Of a stretch of DNA of 64,000 bases, positions 25,459-35,561 are shown piece by piece (positions within the stretch are counted from its first letter, which is position 1; the number at the start of each line of letters is the position of its first letter). Origin of the DNA: CBDFKK01 sp965248815. GTDB taxonomy: Bacteria; Pseudomonadota; Alphaproteobacteria; SMXP01. The stretch lies in contig CBDFKK010000008.1 of NCBI GenBank assembly GCA_965248815.1, positions 1,984,001-2,048,000 of the forward strand, given 5' to 3'. The translations under genes were made by a program, and so were the position numbers. The notes under the pieces are model-generated. The model was not told where the DNA came from and did not search any database. It saw nothing but the letters and a program-made list of their open reading frames with translations.

Positions 25459-28185
25459 ATGAGCGAGCCTGCCGTCATCCCTCCAGACGAAAATTCTACC
25501 GACGCCCAGAAACCTGCGGTGACCGTCACTGTAACGCCCATGATGGCGCAATATCTTGGGATCAAAGAGCAACATCCCGATGTCCTTTTGTTCTACCGGA
25601 TGGGCGACTTTTACGAGCTGTTCTTCGAAGATGCGGTCAAGGCGTCGGCCGCCCTCGATATTGCACTGACCAAACGTGGTAAGCACTTGGGCGACGACAT
25701 TCCCATGTGCGGCGTGCCGGTCCATTCCTCGGAAGCCTATTTGCAAAAGCTTATTCGCAAGGGCTTCAAGGTCGCCATTTGCGAGCAGACGGAGGACCCC
25801 AAAGAAGCAAAAAAGCGCGGCTCCAAAGCGGTCGTGCGCCGGGAGGTTACCCGTTTGGTGACACCTGGCACCATTACCGAAGACACGCTCTTGGATGCGC
25901 GCCGGCACAATTACTTGGCTGCCGTTGGCATGGCTGGCGGCGGGGCCGAGTTGGCGCTGGCCTGGCTCGACATGTCGACCGGCGATTTTTATGTAGTTGA
26001 AGTAGAGAAATCTGATCTTCCCGCCGAACTGGCGCGGCTCGATCCGGGCGAAGTTCTCCTGCCGGAGCCGCTCCTCGCCGATGACGCGCTGTCCGGATTG
26101 GTGGACGAGCTGGCGGGCAAAGTGACCGTGCTCGCCCGCGGTCAATTTGACAGTGATAGCGGCGGAGACCGCCTCAAGGTGGTGTTTGGCGTGAGCGCCC
26201 TCGAAGGCTTCGGTCTGTTCGCCCGTGCAGAGATTGCCGCATGCGGCGCGCTTGTGTCTTACATTGAGCTTACGCAAGTGGGCCACATGCCGGCGTTAAA
26301 ACCGCCGAAACGCGAAATCCGCGGCGCCGTTCTTGTCATGGACGCGGCGACGCGGCGCAATCTCGAATTGGTTCGTACTCTCGGCGGTGAAGCAAAGGGC
26401 AGCGTGCTTTCCGTCATCGACGAGGCGGTGACGGGCGCGGGCGCGCGGGCATTACAGCAGAGATTGATCAGCCCCCTGACGGATGTCGATAGCATCGATC
26501 GGCGGCTCGACGCGGTCGCCTACTTTGTTGACGATTGCAGCCAAGCCGAAGATGTGCGCAAGGAGCTCAAGCAATGCCCGGATGTGGCCCGCGCGCTGTC
26601 GCGACTGCATTTGAGGCGCGGCGGCCCGCGCGACTTGGCGGCCATTCGCGACGGATTAAGTGCAGCCCGAGAGGTGCGAAGTTTGCTGGACCGCGCGCCG
26701 AGCGCTCGCGATGGTCTGCCTACCGCACTTGCTGAAGCCGCTGAAAGTTTAGGAGAGCACGGGGACCTTGTCGGCGAGCTCACCCGGGCGCTGGCGCTGG
26801 ACTTACCGCTGTTGGCGCGGGACGGCGGATTTGTTGCGGCGGGCTTCGACCAAGGGCTCGATGAGACAAGGCGCTTGCGCGACGACAGCCGCCAAGTTAT
26901 GGCTTCGCTTCAGGCACAATATGCCGAAGTGACGAGCATCAAGAGCCTCAAGGTTCGCCACAACAATGTGTTGGGTTATTTCATCGAAGTTACCGCTCAG
27001 CATACGGATAAAATGCTCGCTCAACCGCTGGCGGAAACGTTTATTCATCGTCAAACATTGGCCAATGCGGGCCGCTTTACCACGGTCGAGCTCAGCAAGC
27101 TCGACAGCAAAATCTCGCGCGCCCGCGACCAAGCCTTAGCGCTGGAGCAACGCTTGTTCGAAAAACTTTCGGATCTGGTCATTGATCAGGTTACGGAGGT
27201 TTCGCGTGCGGCCGAGGCGCTCGCCGAAATTGACGTGGCGGCAGGGTTGGCTGAAGCCGCCATCAGCCGGCGTTACACACGGCCGGTGCTGGAGACGGGC
27301 AACCGGCTCGACATCAAAGAAGGCCGGCACGTTGTTGTGGAGGACATATTGGGGCGTCAGGGCGACACGCCTTTTGTCGCCAACCATTGTTCCCTGGGCG
27401 GGGCCAAAGACGCCGCGCGCATCTGGCTTGTGACCGGCCCCAACATGGCGGGCAAATCGACCTTCCTCAGACAGAATGCGCTCATCGTCATTCTGGCGCA
27501 GATGGGCTCTTACGTGCCTGCGGTCGAGGCGCGCATCGGCATGGTCGATCGATTGTTTAGCCGGGTTGGCGCGGCGGACGATTTGGCGCGGGGCCGCTCG
27601 ACCTTCATGGTGGAAATGGTCGAAACCGCCGCCATCCTCAATCAGGCAACGTCCCGCTCGCTTGTGATCTTGGACGAAGTCGGACGCGGCACGGCAACCT
27701 TCGACGGACTGTCGATTGCCTGGGCATGCGTGGAGCGATTGCACGAGACCAACGCGTGCCGCGCGCTGTTTGCAACGCACTATCACGAGCTCACCGCGCT
27801 TGCTCACAAGCTCGGCAGTTTGGCCAACGTCACTATGAAAGTGCGCGAGTGGAAGGGCGATGTCGTGTTTTTGCATGAAGTGGTCGCCGGGGTCGCCGAC
27901 CGCTCCTACGGCATTCAAGTCGCGAAACTCGCCGGGCTGCCCGACGAGGTGATCGATCGGGCGGGAGAAGTCTTGAGCTTCCTTGAAGAAGACCGTGAGG
28001 CTCGCGGCCCGACGTCGATGATCGACGATTTGCCGCTGTTTTCGGCCAGCTCCAAAGACCAGGCGCCGCCACCCGAACCAAGTCAAGTCGAGGCGGCCTT
28101 GGCAACCCTTCAGCCGGACGACCTCAGCCCCCGCGAGGCTTTGGATTTCGTTTACAAATTGCGGTCATTACTGAAGGGCGCGTAA
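25459..28185 (+). CDS. mutS: DNA mismatch repair protein MutS
   Basis: MutS recognises base mismatches and small loops and recruits MutL. The 908-residue protein has the mismatch-binding N-terminal domain with MMAQYLGIKEQHPDVLLFYRMGDFYELF (Phe-x-Glu within GDFYELF). Connector, lever and clamp regions follow, then the ATPase domain with Walker A TGPNMAGKS near residue 660, FMVEMVETA, VILDEVGRGTATFDG and ATHYHEL. The C-terminal tail ends in PREALDFVYKLRSL, as in other proteobacteria. A 6-bp palindrome (GGCGCG-taa-CGCGCC) is centred on the stop codon at 28177-28191. It has no U-run and is only a weak terminator candidate. Confidence 0.98.
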   Translation: MSEPAVIPPDENSTDAQKPAVTVTVTPMMAQYLGIKEQHPDVLLFYRMGDFYELFFEDAVKASAALDIALTKRGKHLGDDIPMCGVPVHSSEAYLQKLIRKGFKVAICEQTEDPKEAKKRGSKAVVRREVTRLVTPGTITEDTLLDARRHNYLAAVGMAGGGAELALAWLDMSTGDFYVVEVEKSDLPAELARLDPGEVLLPEPLLADDALSGLVDELAGKVTVLARGQFDSDSGGDRLKVVFGVSALEGFGLFARAEIAACGALVSYIELTQVGHMPALKPPKREIRGAVLVMDAATRRNLELVRTLGGEAKGSVLSVIDEAVTGAGARALQQRLISPLTDVDSIDRRLDAVAYFVDDCSQAEDVRKELKQCPDVARALSRLHLRRGGPRDLAAIRDGLSAAREVRSLLDRAPSARDGLPTALAEAAESLGEHGDLVGELTRALALDLPLLARDGGFVAAGFDQGLDETRRLRDDSRQVMASLQAQYAEVTSIKSLKVRHNNVLGYFIEVTAQHTDKMLAQPLAETFIHRQTLANAGRFTTVELSKLDSKISRARDQALALEQRLFEKLSDLVIDQVTEVSRAAEALAEIDVAAGLAEAAISRRYTRPVLETGNRLDIKEGRHVVVEDILGRQGDTPFVANHCSLGGAKDAARIWLVTGPNMAGKSTFLRQNALIVILAQMGSYVPAVEARIGMVDRLFSRVGAADDLARGRSTFMVEMVETAAILNQATSRSLVILDEVGRGTATFDGLSIAWACVERLHETNACRALFATHYHELTALAHKLGSLANVTMKVREWKGDVVFLHEVVAGVADRSYGIQVAKLAGLPDEVIDRAGEVLSFLEEDREARGPTSMIDDLPLFSASSKDQAPPPEPSQVEAALATLQPDDLSPREALDFVYKLRSLLKGA

Positions 28186-28255
28186 CGCGCCTTGATTCGG
28201 CCCAATTGCTGAATTGAGCTGTGCACGCACCAGGATTGGCGGCAGGCCGACTGCT

Positions 28256-30997
28256 ATGAACGAATGGTTCTTACTGATTGCGCTTATCGCCGGCGTCGTC
28301 GCCTTCTATCGCTCAAATAAGCTGACGCAGGAATTCGAAGCGTATCGGCGCAGTACCGAAATCCGGCTCGATAAGCTGGCCGCGGCCCTAAGAGCCGGCT
28401 CCGTTGCGGCGCCCGCCGAACCGGAGGCCGACGCATCCCTCGAGGACGTTGCCACGTTAGAGCCGGCCGACTTTGGCCCGCGCGAATCGGATCAGCCTGC
28501 GAGCGAGACGCCCGACGAGACTGAACCGCCGCTGGCCGAACCTGCGCCGCCGCCTTCGGCGTTTCCCGAAGAGGTTCTCAAGCCCGCTCCCGCCGCACCG
28601 CTTGCCCGGCCGAAACAATCTTTAGAAGAAAGTCTGACCTCACGTTGGTTCGTTTGGGTCGGCGGCATTGCGCTTGCGCTCGGCGGCGTTTTCCTCGTGC
28701 GCTATTCCATAGAACAAGGTCTCTTGGGTCCGGGAGCCCGCGTCACGTTGGCGATCTTGGCCGGCCTTGCCTTGATCGCGGCGGGGGAATGGTTGCGCCG
28801 CCAGCCGTTGCAAAAAGCCATTGCACAACTCCAGCCGGATTATGTCCCGCCGGCGCTTTCGGCCGCGGGCTTGGCCACAAACTTTGCGGCGATTTATGCC
28901 GCCTACGGATTATATGGCCTAATTTCGCCCACGGTCGCCTTCGTGATGCTGGCGCTCATCGCTTTGGCGGGGCTCGGCCTGTCGCTGCTGCAAGGCCCGC
29001 TCATCGGAGCGCTCGGACTCCTCGGTGCCTTTGTCGCGCCGGCGCTCGTCTCGACCGAGGAACCCTCCGCGATCACCTTGTTTACTTATCTTCTCTTTGT
29101 CACAGCGGCGTCCATGGCGGCTTTCCGATATCGTAACTGGCCCTGGCTTGCTGCGTGGACCATCGCGGCGGCGATGATTTGGCCCTTGATCTGGATTATC
29201 GGGCCTTTCGAGACGTCTGACACCACGATGTTGATCGTCTACCTATTGGCCACAATGGGTCTCGTGATAGGTTTCGCGCCGGATGCCGCCAAGACACTTA
29301 TTCAGACCACTGACGAAAGCGTTGCAAAGGCCACCTCAACAGAGACGTACGTTGTACTTGCAGCCGGGGCGGCGGTCGCTTTGGTGGCGCTCGCGCTATT
29401 TGCAGAGCTCAACTTTGGCCCGCAGTCGGTATTTCTGACTGTGCTGCTGTCGATGGGCTACCTCGGCGCCGGACGGTATTACGAGCGGCTCTACCTGTTG
29501 CCGGTGGCAAGCGCCGTGCTCGCAGGGCTGGTCTTGCTCTGGTTACAACCGGACCCGTCCGTGCGCGCCATATATTCACATGACCTTGCGGAAGAACTTG
29601 GCGCCAGCATGGTTTTGGGCGCGAACATATCGACGTTTATCTGGCTCTGCGTGTTATTGGGCGCGCTCTACAGTCTGGCAGGTTTTTTTGCGGTTCGCTC
29701 ATCCGCGCGACCGGGCTATTGGGCGGCGCTGTCGGGCACTGGAGCCGTCGCGGCGTTGGTCATCTCTTACTATCGGGTCACCGGTTATGACCAAAGTCTT
29801 GTATGGGGGCTGGCTTCGAGCGGTCTCGCACTGGCCGCACTCGTTGCCGCGGACCGCATGCGCACTTGGGGCTATCCGACGGCGCTTGTGGCCTATGCGG
29901 TGACCATCGTGGCGTTCACCACCCTCGCTATGACCATGACTTTGCGTCAGGCATGGCTCACAGTGGCGCTCGCCGCGCAGCTCCCCGCCATTGCGTGGAT
30001 CTATACAAAGTACAGCGAGCGGGCGTTGCGCGTGCTGGCGCTCATCATCAGTCTCATCGTGTTGGGCCGCTTGCTTGTCAATTGGAACATCTTTGCGTAC
30101 CCGATCTCGGCAACGCCGTTCTTTAATTGGACGCTCTATGGCTATGGCCTGCCGGCGCTCGCCTTCTGGGGGGCTGCGCGCATCTTTGGCCGCGATAAGA
30201 AAGACATGACAGTCCAGGCCCTCGAGGGCGGGGCGTTTACATTCACGGTTGTGCTCATTTCAATGCAGATCCGTCATTGGGTGAACAATGGGTCGCTGGA
30301 CGCCGACTATTTCAACCTGTTCGAAGTTAGCCTGCACACAAGTGCGTGGTTGGCAATTTCCGTTTTCTCCTTCTGGCGCAATCCTGAACCGGGCCGCACT
30401 TTATTGAGCGTCGTGCGAAGCGTTTTGTTAGTTGTGGCATTGTTGCAGATCTTGATCCTGCACTTGCTGTTCCTCAATCCCATTTTCGATGGCGATTCGG
30501 TCGGAACGCTACCGGTCTTTAATGTTTTGCTCTTGGCCTACGGCGTACCCGGCGTCTTGCTCGCGCTTTACGCAGCGGTGGCATGGCCTCGTGGGCGTGA
30601 GGCTCTCGCAAAGTTCTGCGGCGCCTTGGCGCTGCTGCTGACTTTCGTGAATGTTTCTCTTGAAGTGCGCCGCGCGTTCCGCGGACCCGATTTGACTTTT
30701 GGTGCCGTGTCGGACGGCGAACTGTACGCCTACTCTGCCGTTTGGCTGCTCTATGCGTTCGCGTTGCTTGGACTTGGTATGTGGACGAAAATGTCGGCTT
30801 TGCGTTACGCTTCACTCGTGATCCTTGCACTGACGATCGGCAAAGTATTTCTGTTCGATATGTCGGCCCTTGAGGGATTGTACCGGGCCTTGTCATTTTT
30901 CGGTCTGGGATTGGCGCTTGTTGGCGTTGGGCTGTTCTATCAACGCGTCGTGTTCACCAATCCAACGGCGCCGGAGGACACGCGCGCCGCTCAATAG
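28256..30997 (+). CDS. DUF2339 polytopic membrane protein
   Basis: A 913-residue protein of the DUF2339 family. The start at 28256 is chosen because MNEWFLLIALIAGVVAFY begins the first membrane helix. A coiled stretch and a Pro/Glu/Ala-rich linker (about residues 30-125) follow. The domain then opens with SLEESLTSRWFVWVGGIALA and continues as more than 20 hydrophobic segments to the end. The family is widespread and of unknown function, and the many helices suggest a transporter or envelope scaffold, but this is not shown. It lies between mutS and glnD. Confidence 0.88.
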   Translation: MNEWFLLIALIAGVVAFYRSNKLTQEFEAYRRSTEIRLDKLAAALRAGSVAAPAEPEADASLEDVATLEPADFGPRESDQPASETPDETEPPLAEPAPPPSAFPEEVLKPAPAAPLARPKQSLEESLTSRWFVWVGGIALALGGVFLVRYSIEQGLLGPGARVTLAILAGLALIAAGEWLRRQPLQKAIAQLQPDYVPPALSAAGLATNFAAIYAAYGLYGLISPTVAFVMLALIALAGLGLSLLQGPLIGALGLLGAFVAPALVSTEEPSAITLFTYLLFVTAASMAAFRYRNWPWLAAWTIAAAMIWPLIWIIGPFETSDTTMLIVYLLATMGLVIGFAPDAAKTLIQTTDESVAKATSTETYVVLAAGAAVALVALALFAELNFGPQSVFLTVLLSMGYLGAGRYYERLYLLPVASAVLAGLVLLWLQPDPSVRAIYSHDLAEELGASMVLGANISTFIWLCVLLGALYSLAGFFAVRSSARPGYWAALSGTGAVAALVISYYRVTGYDQSLVWGLASSGLALAALVAADRMRTWGYPTALVAYAVTIVAFTTLAMTMTLRQAWLTVALAAQLPAIAWIYTKYSERALRVLALIISLIVLGRLLVNWNIFAYPISATPFFNWTLYGYGLPALAFWGAARIFGRDKKDMTVQALEGGAFTFTVVLISMQIRHWVNNGSLDADYFNLFEVSLHTSAWLAISVFSFWRNPEPGRTLLSVVRSVLLVVALLQILILHLLFLNPIFDGDSVGTLPVFNVLLLAYGVPGVLLALYAAVAWPRGREALAKFCGALALLLTFVNVSLEVRRAFRGPDLTFGAVSDGELYAYSAVWLLYAFALLGLGMWTKMSALRYASLVILALTIGKVFLFDMSALEGLYRALSFFGLGLALVGVGLFYQRVVFTNPTAPEDTRAAQ

Positions 30998-31127
30998 AAT
31001 TGAATGCACTGCCGCCAAATCGCCCGATTCAAGTGCCTATTGTCGTCATTAAAGGGCGAACCTGCTATGAGTGTCGCGGAGCGCCGCGCCGGCCACATCG
31101 CATGCGGGTGCGCCAAGGGCCGAATTC

Positions 31128-33908
31128 ATGAAACCAAAACCGGGCAAGCGTAGGGATCAAGCCGCCGCCGACGCGCTTGAGGCGGATCTGACTTCGATTG
31201 CTGCTGACGCAGAACTCAGCGACGGCGCGCGCAAACAATCGCTGCTCGAGCGCTTGCGTGCCTGGCAAACAGAGTCGCTTGAAGCTGCTGAAGAGAGGCT
31301 GACATCCGGCGCGCAAGGTTATCAAGTGGCAAAGCTTTTATGCCAGCGGGCCGACGTGCTCATTCAAAACCTCTATGACGTCACGACCGGACACATTTAT
31401 CCGACACAGAACCCGACGGAGGCCGAGCGCTTGAGCGTCATCGCCGTCGGCGGGTACGGGCGCGGCCACTTGGCTCCGCAATCGGATGTCGATCTTCTGT
31501 TTCTGATGCCTTACAAGCAGACCGCCTGGGGCGAAAGCGTCGTCGAGTACATGCTCTATCTCTTGTGGGACGTCGGCTTCAAAGTTGGTAACGCCGCGAG
31601 GTCCGTCGATCAATGTTTACAACTTTCCAAGCAGGACATGACCATTCGAACGTCGATCCTGGAGAAGCGTTTTCTGGCCGGTGACGAAGACTTGTTCGGT
31701 GAGCTCAAGGAGCGGTTCGCAAAAGAGATTGTAGCAGGCACAGCGCGCGAATTCGTCGACGCCAAATTGCAAGAGCGCATTACGCGCCACACCCGTGCCG
31801 GTGATTCGCGTTACTTAGTCGAGCCAAACATCAAGGACGGTAAGGGCGGTCTTAGGGATCTCAATTCGCTGTTTTGGATTGCCAAATATGTTTATCAAGT
31901 TGAAAACGCGGGCGAACTTGTCAAAGCGGGCCTATTTACAAAAAACGAATTCCGCACGTTCCAGAAAGCCTATTCGTTCCTGTCGTCGGTGCGGTGCCAC
32001 CTCCATTTTTTGACCGGCCGGTCGGAAGAGCGATTGACGTTCGATGTGCAGCCGGAAATGGCCCGGCGTCTGGGCTATGTTGACCGTCCGGGGCAGACTG
32101 CCGTCGAGCGCTTTATGAAGCACTACTTTTTGGTAGCGAAAGATGTGGGTGCTCTCACCCGCATCTTTTGTGCGGCGCTGGAAACCAATCAGGCCAAGAA
32201 ATGGCCGCGGCTCGAGCGGTTGTTCCGCTTTGCCGGCCGCAGGAAACCATTGGAGGAAGGGTTTTACATCGAAGGCGGCAGGCTAAACGTAGCGGGGCCC
32301 AGCATTTACAAAACCGATCCAATAAATCTCCTGCGTCTGTTCTATCTCGCGGATCAAAAGGCAACCGACATCCACCCCGATGCGCTAAAATATGCCACGC
32401 GGTCGCTAGGTCTCATTGATCGGTACTTGCGAAAAAATCCGGAAGCCAACAAGCTTTTCTTGAAGACGCTAACGTCTGAGCGCGATCCCGAATGGGCGCT
32501 GCGGCGTATGAGCGAAGCTGGCGTGCTCGGAAAATTCGTGCAAGATTTCGGGCGCGTCGAGGCGATGATGCAATTCAACATGTATCATCACTATACAGTG
32601 GACGAACATACAATTCGGGCGATCGGAATTTTGTCCCGCATCGAGCGCGGTGAGCTGGCCGAAGAGCATCCGCTCTCTAACAAGATCGTGCATAAAGTCT
32701 TGAGCCGGGAAGTGCTCTTCATGGCATTGCTTCTTCATGACATTGCCAAGGGCCGCCCCGAAGATCATTCACTGGTCGGCGCGCGCATTGCAAAGAAACT
32801 GTGTCCGCGGCTTGGCATGTCGAGCGCCGAGACGGAAGCCGTCGCATGGCTGGTGGAAAATCACCTGGTCATGAGTGAGTTCGCCCAAAGCCGCGACATC
32901 TCCGATCTCAAAACGATCAAGGACTTTACGGATATTGTGCAAAGTCCGGAGCGATTGAGATTGCTCCTGGTACTGACGGTTGCAGATATCCGCGCAGTGG
33001 GACCCGGCGTGTGGAATGGTTGGAAAGGTCAGCTCTTGCGCGACCTTTACTATGAAGCCGAAGGCGTTCTCCAAGGAGGCCAAGTGCCGGGCAGTGCGAC
33101 GTCACGGAAGGCGCGGGTTGAGGGCGCTCAGGACGCGCTGGGCCAACGACTGGGGAGTTGGGCAGAGGAGCACCGAGCCCTGGCACTCGGACGGCATACC
33201 GATTCCTATTGGCTAAGCTTTGATACAGATGTCCATTACCGTCATGCGATAACTATGAGACAAGCCGACGCCGACGACAAAGGCGTCGCCCTCGACGTTC
33301 AAACCGATCCGTTCAAATCCATTACCGAAATCGTCGTCTATGGCAATGATGAGCCGGGATTGTTCTCCAAACTGGCGCTCGCGTTTGCGGTATCCGGCGC
33401 CACCATCATGGACGCCAAGGTCTTTACAACGTCCGACGGCAAAGCGCTCGATGTCTTTTTTGTCCAGGATGCGCAAGGCGCTCCTTTTGCGGAGCGCTCA
33501 AGATTGAACCGATTGCGCCGTGTCGTTGAACATGCCATTGCCAGGAAACTGGCGCCCGAAAAACGCTTTTCTCAACCGAAATTGCGCCAGCGCGAAAAAG
33601 CTTTCTCGGTCGAACCCCAAGTTCTCATCGACAATAAAGCTTCTGACATCCATACGCTCATCGAAATCAATGGGCGCGACCGACCGGGCTTGCTCTATCA
33701 GTTGACGGCGGCGCTTAGTTCATTGCGACTTACTATCGCATCGGCTCATATTTCGACTTATGGCGAGCGCGCCGTTGATGTGTTCTATGTTAAAGACCGT
33801 GCGGGCTTCAAAGTAACCAATGAAACAGCTATTGAGTCTATAAAAGAGACTGTGTTCGAAGCGCTGAGCACGGACCAAACGGCGGCCCCGGCGGAGGCGG
33901 CCGAGTAA
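31128..33908 (+). CDS. glnD: Bifunctional [protein-PII] uridylyltransferase/uridylyl-removing enzyme
   Basis: GlnD senses glutamine and adds or removes UMP on PII proteins, setting nitrogen metabolism. The 926-residue protein has the nucleotidyltransferase motif GGYGRGHLAPQSDVDLLFL, the HD hydrolase domain with LLLHDIAKGRPEDHS, and two C-terminal ACT domains (VYGNDEPGLFSKLALAFA and INGRDRPGLLYQLTAALS). I prefer the ATG at 31128, after AAGGG. A GTG at 31071 in frame lacks a ribosome site and would add 19 residues. murJ follows 17 bases downstream, the usual alphaproteobacterial order. Confidence 0.97.
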   Translation: MKPKPGKRRDQAAADALEADLTSIAADAELSDGARKQSLLERLRAWQTESLEAAEERLTSGAQGYQVAKLLCQRADVLIQNLYDVTTGHIYPTQNPTEAERLSVIAVGGYGRGHLAPQSDVDLLFLMPYKQTAWGESVVEYMLYLLWDVGFKVGNAARSVDQCLQLSKQDMTIRTSILEKRFLAGDEDLFGELKERFAKEIVAGTAREFVDAKLQERITRHTRAGDSRYLVEPNIKDGKGGLRDLNSLFWIAKYVYQVENAGELVKAGLFTKNEFRTFQKAYSFLSSVRCHLHFLTGRSEERLTFDVQPEMARRLGYVDRPGQTAVERFMKHYFLVAKDVGALTRIFCAALETNQAKKWPRLERLFRFAGRRKPLEEGFYIEGGRLNVAGPSIYKTDPINLLRLFYLADQKATDIHPDALKYATRSLGLIDRYLRKNPEANKLFLKTLTSERDPEWALRRMSEAGVLGKFVQDFGRVEAMMQFNMYHHYTVDEHTIRAIGILSRIERGELAEEHPLSNKIVHKVLSREVLFMALLLHDIAKGRPEDHSLVGARIAKKLCPRLGMSSAETEAVAWLVENHLVMSEFAQSRDISDLKTIKDFTDIVQSPERLRLLLVLTVADIRAVGPGVWNGWKGQLLRDLYYEAEGVLQGGQVPGSATSRKARVEGAQDALGQRLGSWAEEHRALALGRHTDSYWLSFDTDVHYRHAITMRQADADDKGVALDVQTDPFKSITEIVVYGNDEPGLFSKLALAFAVSGATIMDAKVFTTSDGKALDVFFVQDAQGAPFAERSRLNRLRRVVEHAIARKLAPEKRFSQPKLRQREKAFSVEPQVLIDNKASDIHTLIEINGRDRPGLLYQLTAALSSLRLTIASAHISTYGERAVDVFYVKDRAGFKVTNETAIESIKETVFEALSTDQTAAPAEAAE

Positions 33909-33925
33909 AGAGGCCTATCGCAGAC

Positions 33926-35482
33926 GTGGCGTCACAATCCAAAAAGTTCGTCATGAATACGGCGACCGTCGGCGGCATGACGATGATCAGCCGTGTCCTC
34001 GGGTTTGTGCGCGATATTCTGATCGCGTCATATTTGGGCGCGGGGCCTATAGCAGACGCATTTGTAGTGGCCTTCCGCTTGCCAAACCTGTCGCGGCGAC
34101 TGTTTGCCGAGGGGGCCTTTAATGCGGCGTTTGTGCCGCTCTTTTCCAAACGTTATGAGGCGGACGGACTGGCCGCCGCTCGGGGCTTTGCGCAAGAGGC
34201 CCTCGCAGTTCTGCTATTTGTCTTGGTACTGATTACTATTGCAGGTGAACTCTTTATGCCGTTGCTGGTCATGGCCCTGGCGCCCGGATTTATCGACGAG
34301 CCAGAGAAATTCGAAACGACGGTACTGTTCGCGCGCATAACGTTTCCATATCTGCTTTTCATTTCTTTGACCGCGCTCTACAGCGGCATGCTCAATTCGC
34401 TAGGCCGGTTTGCCGCCGCCGCATTCGCACCCTCGCTCCTCAACGTGGCGGTGATCAGTGCCATCGTATTTGTGACACCCAATGTGCCGACCGCCGGTCA
34501 CGCCGTGGTTTACGGCGTTGCCTGGGCGGGAATCCTGCAATTTGTAGTCCTGGGATGGGCCGCCCACCGTGTCGGCCTGTCCCTCAGATTGTTCCGCCCG
34601 CGGCTCACACCGGACGTGCGCCGGCTTGTTCGTCTGGGCATACCGGGGGCCATCGCGGGCGGTATTACGCAAATTAACGTTATGGTCGGCACGATGATTG
34701 CGACCCTTGAAGCGGGCGCGGCGTCTTATCTTTATTATTCCGAACGGGTTTATCAGCTTCCCCTTGGGCTCATCGGCGTCGCCATGGGTGTTGTCTTGTT
34801 GCCGACGATTTCACGCCAATTGCGCGCGGGCGATGCGGACGCGGCTTCCAATAGCCAAAATAGAGCCCTTGAGCTTTCCATGCTGCTTACCCTTCCCGCG
34901 GCGGCCGCATTGCTCGCCATTCCCTTAATCATCGTGACGGTTCTGTTCGAGCGCGGCGCCTTCGATGCGGCAACGTCCGAGGCTACAGCTGCGGCGCTAG
35001 CCGCTTTTGCGGTGGGCCTGCCGGCCTTCGTTTTGATTAAAGTCTTTTCGCCGGGCTTTTTTGCGCGGGAAGATACCAAGACACCGATGCTCTATGCGGG
35101 CATCAGCGTGCTGGTGAACATTGTGCTCAGCATTATTCTGTTTTTTCAGATCGGCTATTTGGGCATCCCCGTGGCGACCGCGGTCGCAAGCTGGCTCAAT
35201 GCCGGATTGCTTGCCGGTAAGCTAATATCTCTTGGACATTTTAAGGCCGACGCCCGCTTGTGTTCCCGCTTGCCGCGCATCGTGCTTGCAAGTGCAGCCA
35301 TGGGTGCCCTCCTTTGGTTTGCGGGCGCGCAGTCTCAAGGGGTTTGGGAACAATCCTTTGTCGGACAAATCGTCATTCTTGGTGTGTTGGTTGTGGGTGG
35401 TCTCTTATCGTTCGGCCTTTTGGCGCTCGTCTTCGGAGCCGCGCGCCTGTCCGACTTGCGTACGATCTTAGGCCGGTCGTAA
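33926..35482 (+). CDS. murJ: Lipid II flippase MurJ (MviN)
   Basis: MurJ moves lipid II across the inner membrane for peptidoglycan synthesis. The 518-residue product has about 14 membrane helices and the MVF-family N-terminus GGMTMISRVLGFVRDILIAS, then ADAFVVAFRLPNLSRRLFAEG with the essential Arg residues, and FSPGFFAREDTKTP near residue 370. The start is GTG at 33926, and an ATG nine codons later is an alternative. It is placed between glnD and trpS and probably cotranscribed with glnD. Confidence 0.96.
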   Translation: MASQSKKFVMNTATVGGMTMISRVLGFVRDILIASYLGAGPIADAFVVAFRLPNLSRRLFAEGAFNAAFVPLFSKRYEADGLAAARGFAQEALAVLLFVLVLITIAGELFMPLLVMALAPGFIDEPEKFETTVLFARITFPYLLFISLTALYSGMLNSLGRFAAAAFAPSLLNVAVISAIVFVTPNVPTAGHAVVYGVAWAGILQFVVLGWAAHRVGLSLRLFRPRLTPDVRRLVRLGIPGAIAGGITQINVMVGTMIATLEAGAASYLYYSERVYQLPLGLIGVAMGVVLLPTISRQLRAGDADAASNSQNRALELSMLLTLPAAAALLAIPLIIVTVLFERGAFDAATSEATAAALAAFAVGLPAFVLIKVFSPGFFAREDTKTPMLYAGISVLVNIVLSIILFFQIGYLGIPVATAVASWLNAGLLAGKLISLGHFKADARLCSRLPRIVLASAAMGALLWFAGAQSQGVWEQSFVGQIVILGVLVVGGLLSFGLLALVFGAARLSDLRTILGRS

Positions 35483-35561
35483 CGGGGCCTTGCGCGGCTG
35501 TGCGGCAAAGGCCATAAAGCGCGCGCACTTGAACCATGAGTCCAAAGAATCGAGACAAGTG

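Noticed and set aside
25396..26286. Long open frame (296 codons) antisense to mutS
   Set aside because: It lies wholly opposite the mutS coding region, its residue use is unlike a normal protein, and mutS on the other strand is unmistakable. High GC makes long antisense frames common.
27136..28086. Second long antisense frame in mutS (316 codons)
   Set aside because: Same reason: it mirrors MutS codons and has no recognisable motif or ribosome site.
28177..28191. Palindrome centred on the mutS stop as a terminator
   Set aside because: The stem is perfect, but the loop is only 3 bases and no U-run follows. I mention it in the mutS entry only.
31067..31153. 28-codon ORF before glnD
   Set aside because: It overlaps the glnD N-terminus in another frame and has no ribosome site. 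It is unlikely to be a real leader peptide.
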